This document shows positions 56,222 to 64,000 of a stretch of DNA of 64,000 bases, piece after piece (position 1 is the stretch's first letter; every line of letters starts with the position of its first letter). Where the stretch lies: NCBI RefSeq assembly GCF_022539315.1, contig NC_066337.1, forward strand, positions 6,044,861 through 6,108,860. Reading direction: 5' to 3'. Made by a program: the position numbers and the translations under genes. The stretch comes from Serinus canaria. Lineage: Eukaryota; Chordata; Aves; Passeriformes; Fringillidae. The notes under the pieces were generated by a model, which ran no database searches, was not told the origin of the DNA, and saw only the letters and a program-made list of their open reading frames with translations.

Positions 56222-56430
56222 AGTTTCACAGCCCCTGCCCAGCCTGGCAGAGTGAGACGTGGGAGGGCTCCAAATCTCTCAGAGCTGCAGATTTAGAATG
56301 AGAATGTCTTGAGGGTTTTTTTCTTCTTTCTTTCTTCCTTCTCAGGAAAATCCGAGGGAGTGTTTGTGGCCAAACCCCTGCTAGAGGAGTCTGCTGTGTC
56401 CTGGCAGAGCCTGGGGGAGCGCTTGGAGTG
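56222..56430 (+). repeat. spaced direct duplication, copy 2
   Basis: This is the partner of 55683-55904, offset by about 539 bp. It ends at GGGGGAGCGCTTGGAGTG and then diverges. Confidence 0.93.
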
Positions 56431-57876
56431 CTGCTGGCAGGGCTCTGGGCTGGGGGGGAGCACAGGGAAAAGCCCCAGCACAGCTCAGGCTCCCTGGGAC
56501 AGCAGCTCCGTGGGCAGCAGCGTTGTTGTCACACCTGGGAGGCCCCAGGTGGCAGGGACGTGTCCCCAGCTGCCACTGCTTGTTGTCACCAGCGGAGCCT
56601 CGCGGAGGGCGGGCGCTGCTGCTGCCTGGGTTAAAGCTGCTCCGGGCAGCTCCTTAACGAGGAGTTTAAAGCAGCAGCAATTACAAGCTCTTAATCCATC
56701 CCAACGTGGGAGTGCAGCAGGGTTTGCTCTCAAAAATAGTGCTGCAAACTGGGCCACGAGGCAGGGAAAGGAGAATCCTGGGAGCCAGAGGGCTCCTGGA
56801 GGATGCGCAGGGAGCAGAGAGGGGAGCAAGGCTCAGCAGGAGCAGCTGCCTTGAATTTTCAGCTGCTGTGGGTCAGCAGAGTGCAGAGAATGAGCTGGAG
56901 TCATCTGTCAGTCTAGAAAGGACATTCATCAAGCTGATAACCTGCCAAGACGTGTGTTGCTGTAAAGGAAGGGATGAACATTCACACAAAAGTAGAATTT
57001 ACTCCTCGTGTCTCTTCCCCCTCCCAGTTTTTGGCAGCCCAGTTTCTCTGCTGCCCTCCCACCTTTCTATCATGGATACCATAAAAAATCTGAGGTCTCC
57101 ATGGGCAGGATCCTTGTGTTGCCCAGGGAATAATGTCTGATGGCAGCTGGGAGTTTCCAGGAGGCCCTGAAGGGAGGGAGAATTATTCACTCTGCAGTTT
57201 GTCCAGTTTCTCCTCAGGACTGAAAAATGCAGGCACAGGTGAATCTGTCAAGCTTCAAACACACCCAATCCTCCAGCAGGGGAGGATTTTAAATAGAGAT
57301 ATTTAAACCCTCTACCCCAGACATCCCCATGGCTGTGTGAAAACCCTGGTTTGGCATCTGTAAAAGAAGTGTTTCTCCTCCCCTTGTTGATATGTCACAT
57401 TTTAATGGGGAGCTGCAATCAGAGAGAGCTGCCAAGGCAGTTTTCCTACAAACCCAGAACTGAGTGGTCTCTGCTGCAGCCACGGTGAGCAGTAAGGGAA
57501 GGTCAATGATCCTCAGTCAGGAGCTCCTGGCAGACCCCCCCTTATCCCCTCAGAGAAGGGGCTCCCTCATTTCTGCCTCAGTACAGAAGCCAGCCCCTAA
57601 ATCTAATTCCAAATGGGCTCCAGCAGTGGCTGTTGGTGCAGCTGCAGCCCTGGATATCAAATCTCTCAGGTTTTAATGCCTCAGAGGCCAATTCTGCTTC
57701 CTCTGCTGAAAAGGAAAGTGAGAAACAAAGGAGGGGGAGGCCAATCCTCCCCCAGCTCCGGGCAAGTGGCAGCTGATAAAGCACCTGCTCTGCTCCTGCT
57801 CAGAGGCAGGAAATGGCAATTTCACTGCCTGGCCAGGACCCTGCAGGATGGGGCTTCAGGCTGGTGAAGGTGAGCC
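56431..57876. other. non-genic unique DNA
   Basis: No gene is supported. The 56.43-56.85 kb part is G+C-rich and keeps a plus-strand frame open from the preceding repeat, without domain features. Confidence 0.4.
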
Positions 57877-57924
57877 CTGGGCAGGTAAAAGGGCACCTCC
57901 CTGGGCAGGTAAAAGGGCACCTCC
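57877..57924. repeat. two-copy 24-bp tandem duplication
   Basis: CTGGGCAGGTAAAAGGGCAC then CTCC is present twice with no change. Confidence 0.95.
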
Positions 57925-59443
57925 CTGCTCCACAATGATTCTCACAGAGCTGAGTGTCAGCGAGGTCTGAGACAGCTCTGGCTCTGCCCCACTTCAGCTC
58001 CACAGCACAGAAATTGCTCAGTGCCACAATGAAATCCTCCCAGTCCCCCTGGGCCCGGGTCACAGCCTCTTCAGGAGCAGGGAAGGGCTCTTGGAGCTCC
58101 TCTTTAGAAAACTAAATTACACCGGGAAGGAATTGCTAATTATTATTGCTATTATTATTATTTATTACTTCCTGAACTGATAAGGTGTGCATGATCTGAA
58201 TGCTTCCAAACCCTCCCTGCACTGAGATGAGTTCTTGCAGGCCAGGAGTCTCTGGGAGGAAGAATTCATTAGGAAATGCCAGTTTTATTGCCAGCCCTTT
58301 GTTTTTCCCTCCCTGGATGGGTTCTGTGAGCTTTGCATTTATCATGTGGGGGGAGAGGCAATTAAAATGCAGGCAATTAAAATGTGGAGGTGGGTATTGG
58401 TGCTGTAAAACACAGCTAAGGAGAGGGCAAGATGGATCTCCCTGCTGCTTCCTCAGGCACGAGGGGATGAGGGATGCTCTGGACTCAGCAGAAAATGGGA
58501 CATCCCTGCCAGCCAGGAGGGGGATGCAGAGCAAGGGTTTGGGTCCAGGAAAAGCATTTCCAGTGGGAAGGCTCCTCAGAGCTCCCCAGACTGCCCTGGG
58601 TTGGAATTCCCTGTGCCCACCTCAGCTTGCAGGAGGCAGCTGGGCTGTTTTCCCAGGGAAACTCTCTGCCAGACAAGGAAAAGAAACCTTTATCCACCCA
58701 GCATCTGCGTGTGCAGATGAGAAGCAGCCCGAGCCCACGAGGTGTGGCAGCGTTTGTCAGGTGTTTGAACCCTTCAGGGTGTGGAGGATTAAGTGGGTCA
58801 GCCCCCACGGCTGAGCACTGCCCCCTCACCCTGCAAAGCCTGGCACTGCTGGGCCTCCCCAGCTCCATCCTGCCCGTGGTGGCACCTCCAGCTTTGGGAA
58901 TGTTGTCCAGAGCTGCCTCTGAGGGGCACGGGTGGGACACACACCTTCCTCCCGGTCCTACCCTGCCCTCCTGCTCACGCCTGGCTTGATTTCCTGCAGA
59001 CAGAGATCTGCATTCCCTGGTTCCTCTGAGCAGCAGTGATTTCATTCACTCCCAGGCACCTTCCAGTGCCCCTGGCTGCTGCAGCTCGGCTGTCAGCCTG
59101 TCAGGAGTGTGTGCAAACAGCTCTGCATGCCCTCAGCAGCACTGTGCCCTCCTCCTGCCCCAAAACCCAGCAGCTCCTCATCCTCTCGCTGCTGCCTCTC
59201 GGGGTCTGTGCTGCTGCTGCTGTCCTGGGGCTGCCTCTGACCCCCAGCCCTGCCAAAAGAGACACCTGAGCACGAGCTGTCCCTGCCCTGGGCACACCTG
59301 GGCACACCTGCAGCTCCAGAGGAGCCTGCTGCTCTGCAGGGGTGTTCACCCAGTGCCCTGGGGAGCAGCTCAGATGTGGCAGGGAAGGGGAGCTCAGAGC
59401 TCGGGGCTTGTTGGGGTGAAACCCCTCTGCTGGGGCAGAAACA
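57925..59443. other. non-genic DNA with ATT microsatellite
   Basis: An imperfect (ATT)n run lies at 58136-58166. GGGCACACCT is repeated at about 59290-59309. Frames on both strands at 58.2-59.0 kb overlap and lack domains. Confidence 0.4.
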
Positions 59444-59485
59444 CTGCTGGTGGCAAAGCCACTCTGCTGGTGGCAAAGCCACTCT
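59444..59485. repeat. two-copy 20-bp tandem duplication
   Basis: CTGCTGGTGGCAAAGCCACT is present at 59444 and 59464. Each copy contains the inverted pair TGGC...GCCA, so it can form a small hairpin. Confidence 0.9.
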
Positions 59486-59603
59486 GGTGCTCTCAGAGCT
59501 TTGGAAAGATTTTGACAAGGACATCAGGGCATTCTGAGAGTTTCTGCTGCTCCTCTGGTAGCTCTGGGGTGGGTGCTGAGCAGGTGACAAGCCAAAAGCA
59601 AAA

Positions 59604-59745
59604 CTGGCAGCAGTGCCACTGTCCCAGCAGTGCCAGTGTCCCAGCAGTGCCAGTGCCCCAAAGTGCCACTGCCCTACATTGACAGTGCCCCACAGTGCCA
59701 GTTCCACTGTCCCAGCAGTGCCAGTGCCCCACAGTGACATTGTCC
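59604..59745. repeat. CAGTGCCAGTG-type minisatellite
   Basis: About ten degenerate units of CCCAGCAGTGCCAGTG, CCCAAAGTGCCACTG and CCCCACAGTGACATTG. A larger block (TTCCACTGTCCCAGCAG) recurs near the right end. Confidence 0.9.
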
Positions 59746-59833
59746 CCAGTACTCAGCAGCCTGCCTGGGGATGCTTTAGGCCAGCCCTGCCATTCCAGCT
59801 CTGCCTCAGGAGCAGCACCCCGCTCCTCTGAGC

Positions 59834-59867
59834 CTGTGTCCCCTCCTGTGTCCCCTCCTGTGTCCCC
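59834..59867. repeat. 14-bp tandem repeat, 2.4 copies
   Basis: TGTGTCCCCTCC is repeated with a 14-bp period. Confidence 0.8.
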
Positions 59868-60285
59868 AACTGTGCCATGGCTCCGTGCTGTGCCTGCCCC
59901 AGCCCAGGGCTGTTCCCTGTCCCAGGAGCAGCCCCTGTGTCCCCTGGTCACTGGGACTGGGACATGGGAACGAGCCTGTGCTGCCTTTGTGCCTTCCTGA
60001 GCCTCTCTGAGCCTCTCTGTGCCTGGGAACCCGGGCAGGGCCAGCTCCCCTCGCCACCCGGAGAGAAACGGCCCAGAAAGGAGCTGGGATGTGCTCCAGG
60101 TCACAGAGCAGAGCAGTGGCCAGGAACAGGAGCCAGCTCCCACTTCCCTTCCCAGAGCCTGTCCCCTCTGTCCCCCCCAGTGCTGGCTTTAATCACCAGA
60201 CCCTGTTTGTTTTCCTGGCCGTGCATTCCTCACCCACACGACATCGGATCCTCGCTGCCCTGCTGGGCCAGGTGGGTGGACAGCA

Positions 60286-60515
60286 GGGAGAAAATCCTCT
60301 CTTTTTTTGAGAAAGAAAATTCTCCAAACCTTCTCCGAGCCTCCTGCTGCACCCCAGCACTGGGAATTTCCTCGGGGGGTTTTGTGAGTCCTTGTCCCAC
60401 TCAGCAAGGAGAAAATCCTCTCTTTTTTTGAGAAAGAAAATTCTCCAAACCTCCTGCTGGACCCCAGCCCTGGGAATTTCCTCGGGGGGGTTTGTGAGCC
60501 CTTGTCCCACCCAGC
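60286..60515. repeat. two-copy tandem duplication of about 120 bp
   Basis: GGAGAAAATCCTCTC, TTTTTTTGAGAAAGAAAATT, CTCCAAACC, CCCTGGGAATTTCCTCGG and TTTGTGAG.CCTTGTCCCAC occur in order in 60286-60405 and again in 60407-60515. Copy 1 has about 13 extra bases (TTCTCCGAGCCTC) relative to copy 2. Confidence 0.93.
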
Positions 60516-63500
60516 CTGCCCTGCCCAGGGCAAAGGGGGGCTGCAGAGGCAGAGGGTGCAGGGCAGTGTGGGAGGGGGCTGGGAGGAGCAGAGTGACCGG
60601 GCTGTGCTCTTTTCCACCGCTAAAGTTAATGAATTGCAGGCACAGGAAGCCGGGGGTCCCCCGGAGAGGGGAGGATGCCCTGGCAGTGCTGTCTCCAGCC
60701 CTGGGTGCCCTCCTGCCCCTCCCCACACCGAGCAGATCCCCCAGGCTCTGCTGCCACAAAGCAAACCCAGATTTAGCCAAGCCGAGCTGAACTTTAGCTC
60801 TGAGACCAGTGCCACATCGCCATGGCAACAGCAGGGCCGAGCTGGGCAGGGCCTGACTGCTCTCCAGCCTTCCCGGGGTGGGTTACAGCATCACTTCTCC
60901 ATGGAGCCACTGAGCTGGGAACAGCCCCGTGGGACCCCTGACTCCAGCCTGTGCCTCATGCCCAGCCCCGAGCCCTGGGTGCCACCTCCAGCCCTTCCTG
61001 GGCACCTCCAGGGATGGGCACTCCAAACCTCCCTGGAGATTCTCACCAACCCCAAAACTTCCTGTGACAATGAGGAGGGATGGGGGCATGGGAAGGGATG
61101 TTTGGAGACCCAGAGGCATTGAGGGAGTCCTGCACCCTGTCCCTGAAAGGTCTGGGCTGGTGAAACCCTCCTGGTGTGAGCTGGGCTGGCTTGGAGGGGC
61201 TGGAGCTGCTGTCACACCTGGGTGGCTCTGCTGTGGCAGGAGGGGCAGGAGCTGGAGGCAGCAGCTTTGAAGCTGCCTCAGAAGTGTGTGGATTCCCCAG
61301 GGATGGGCTCCTGCAGGTGCTCCCTTTGTCCCATCAGCTGCCACGCCTTGGAAGCAAATCAAAGTTTTCCAGAGCTCACTTTTCTATCCTCTCACTGCCT
61401 GATCACGGCGGGGCCAGTGGGGAATTCAGGCCAGAGCTGCCTTTGGACAGCAAAGCTCCACGTTTTCCTGAGAAAACCTCCAGTCCTGCTGCTGTCCAAC
61501 CCAATACATTGGATTTGTCTCCTGGATGCAAATGCCAGCAACCCGTGGCAGTTAATTGCAAGTTTTCCTTGCAGGCTCAAGTGCTGGGATCTGGCTACAG
61601 AAGGCGTTTCTGGTGGAGGGTGCTCTGTAAATATTTATGTTCTTCCAGTGGAGGAATGCCTCGCAATCAGACAAACCACACAAAGGCAAATGAACTCATC
61701 AAAAGAAACCACAACTGAAAGGCAAACATTCTAAAAACAGGGGAGAGAAACCCTCTCTTCTGAGAGAGCTCCGAGCCCAGGTGGTGCCCTGGGTTTTCCT
61801 CAAGTGAGGATCTTTTTTTTTCTAACCTGCAGGTGCTTCCAGAGGATGAACAGGATGGGAAATCTGGCCCAGTCCACCTTAAATCCGAGGATTTAATGGA
61901 ATTTCAGTGTTTTGTCAGGCTCACGGGCTGTAATTACTGACCAGGACATAATCACCACTCACACTCAAACACTCCAACTTTCACCTGTGCCTTTGGTAAA
62001 TTTCAGCTCTGAGCCAAATATTTTGCCTCCTAATCAGAGTTTACACCCTTTATTCCTAAACAGGAGGTAGCAGCAGGAAGGGAAAGTCTGTGTTTTGTCA
62101 GTTAAAGGTTTCTTTATTTCAGCCTTGTTTTTTAACACTATCAGCTAATCCCCAGCACCAAAACAAGGCTGGAACTTTGTCAGGAGTTTGCTGCTGATAT
62201 CCAGGAATATAATTGCATTTATTTATCTCCCACCTCCAAATTTTAATGTTTTTTTTTTTTTTTCCTCACAGATAACAACAGGGACACAATGGCCATAGAT
62301 AGGCTGTAAATGTCAAATCTCAGTTTTCTTCTTTCTTTCAAGCTCCTCTTGGGACAAATGCAGGCAGCAAGTAGGACCAGGACTGCAGGAGTTTTACTGC
62401 CAGGATGGAGCTTGCTTGTCACAAATCCTGGACTTTTCCAAGCTGGCCTCTGTCACTTTCTGCTGGGGGAGAGAAAACTTCCATTTTTAATTCCATTCTG
62501 GGTTTTTATTTCTTTGTTTTGCATTGGTTTCTCTGGAAAGTGAGACAACTCACTCAGGCAATGTTCGAATGGAAGTTGTTCTTGCAGATTTGCAGGAGGT
62601 TAAACCAAGGAAAATTGGGAGCCATTATCTTCCCAAAGCCAGGAAATGTGTTGCCTGAATTAAGGGCTGATTTCAGGAATACTCTCAGTAACAGCCATAC
62701 ATCAGAAAGGAGAGGCTGAATTACCAGCAATGGCCCCGTTCTTTATTAAACACTTTGGTTAATTAGTCTGGGAGCATTTCACAGGCTGGGGCACTCTGAG
62801 GAGCTGCAGAAGGTCACAGCAGAAGGCAGCAGGCGATGGATTAGTGAGCACCAGGACTCAGCAGCTCTGCTCAGCCCCTGAAATCCCCCTGCCTGAGCTC
62901 CCCAGCCCCCTGTCCCACCTGTAAGCACATCAAATAAAAGTGAATCAGGATTGTTATGGCCAGGAGACCATGATGGTTGTTCTTTCTGAAGGGCTCAAAG
63001 CTGCCAGGCTGAGCTGAGAACACCTGCCCTGAGTTTGTGTGAGCTCACAGCAGAGCCACGTTCTGGGCAGGATTTACCCTGCAGGGAGACAGGGAGCCCA
63101 CCCTGCAGCCCCTGCCTCCCCCGGACCAGGGGGAAGAATAAATGCAGAATAAAGGGAGTTCTAAAGGGTTTGGAGCTGGGCTCTCACAGGCTGCAGCTCC
63201 CAGCAGAAGGAGAGAACCTCTCTCAGCCTGCAGAGCTTTGGGTGGTGCTGGCAGTGCCACCTTTCGCCTCCCTCTGTGGCCCTGCTGTCACCCTGCTGGA
63301 GCACAGCCCCCTGCTCCTCCCTCCCTGAGCCCCTGCCATGAATTAATGGCATTAGAGCTCCCCTGATGCCCCGCATGCCAAGGGGGTGTTGGTCCCTTCC
63401 CCTGGCAGGGAATCACCCTGAGCCTCCCTGGTGTGCCCTGAGCACCGTGGGGCTGCTGGAGCTCCCAGGGCCTGCCCAGGCCACCCCAAACACAAACCCA

Positions 63501-64000
63501 GCACCTCGAAGGGTTTCCCCCTTTCCTTCTAGAAACACATCCTTGCTTGCTTTGGTTTTTGGCCATCTTTGCTCAAGGATCAGTATTCCAGGGAGGGCTG
63601 TGTTGGAGCCCCCATCTGGGGTTTGTTTACGTCCAGCTCTGCCCTGACAAGGGCACTTTGTGCTGCTGGGGATGGAGGGGGACAGCAGGGAAAATGATGC
63701 CTCTATTCCAGGGTAAGCACCAATTTCCAACTGGGGTTTTGTTCCAGAAAGGCCAGAAATACAAAATGACTCCTCAGCTAAGAGAGTAGAAACCAGGTCT
63801 TGATGTACAAAGGATGGTTATGCAAAACATCCCAACCCCGGGGCTGCATTGCAGAAAAAAATAGGGTGAGTTGTACCTGTAGCTTCAGTGAAGCAGATTT
63901 CAAACTGAAAATCCAGGGACAAATTCCACAATATTTTTTTTTCCCCTTGTGAAGTCAGGAAAGAGTGAAGAAAAACCCCTGACAGTCCCAGGTGACAAAG
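60516..64000. other. non-genic unique DNA
   Basis: No gene is supported. A T run (about 15) lies at 62249-62263. Homeobox-like words occur at 61925-61960 (GGGCTGTAATTACTG) and 62755-62770 (TTGGTTAATTAGTC). Several 70-200 codon frames occur on both strands at 60.2-61.7 kb, without domains. Confidence 0.4.
60816..60829. promoter_or_regulatory. possible RFX X-box
   Basis: ATCGCCATGGCAAC matches 12 of 14 positions of the palindromic X-box and keeps an intact GGCAAC half-site. Confidence 0.25.

Noticed and set aside
60502..61734. Overlapping 110-206 codon frames on both strands
   Set aside because: No domain signature, splice context or codon bias; typical chance frames in G+C-rich DNA.

Overview
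The window looks like vertebrate nuclear DNA, most likely from a passerine bird. The reasons are scattered CR1-LINE-like scraps, a solo LTR of a type I recall (from memory, not from a search) in songbird genomes, CpG depletion, a G+C-rich background dense in CAG/CTG and TGG/CCA words, and very many short tandem arrays. I find no protein-coding gene, rRNA, tRNA, operon or CRISPR array that I can support. The longest open frames lie inside tandem arrays whose period is a multiple of three or whose units lack stops. I read the window as intergenic or intronic.

Layout. 1-6.1 kb: unique DNA with a 57-bp array, a CR1-like scrap, a 33-bp array and a 135-bp direct duplication. 6.18-6.87 kb: a 698-bp solo LTR, probably on the minus strand. 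7-11.6 kb: unique DNA with small arrays and two AT-rich, homeobox-site-rich stretches. 11.7-14.9 kb: two inverted copies of one repeat, one with 4 and the other with about 49 units of the same internal 11-12 bp minisatellite. 15-21 kb: an LTR-like promoter fragment, an 8-unit 59/60-bp array, a roughly 490-bp ATATT/ATATC microsatellite with a palindrome, and a roughly 460-bp GGTCC(T)TGGGAT array. 21-37 kb: mostly unique DNA with 22-, 61-, 38-, 34- and 19-bp arrays. 37.2-39 kb: a 29-bp array, a 37-bp AT-rich array, a small CpG-richer patch and a 33-bp array in quick succession. 40.7-46.9 kb: 43-bp and 103-bp arrays, a polypyrimidine array, an isolated CpG-rich purine/pyrimidine block, a degenerate telomere-like block and a 20-bp array. 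47-54 kb: mainly unique DNA and a second LTR-like relic. 54.3-60.5 kb: a perfect (CCTGGC)15, a spaced 0.2-kb direct duplication and further small duplications. 60.5-64 kb: unique DNA.

Nothing here works together as a pathway. The striking property is the density of independent minisatellites (more than 25 arrays in 64 kb). Together with the telomere-like block this would suit a subtelomeric or microchromosomal location, though that is inference. Several AT-rich, repeat-free stretches with ATTA and octamer motifs are candidate conserved regulatory elements and need cross-species alignment.
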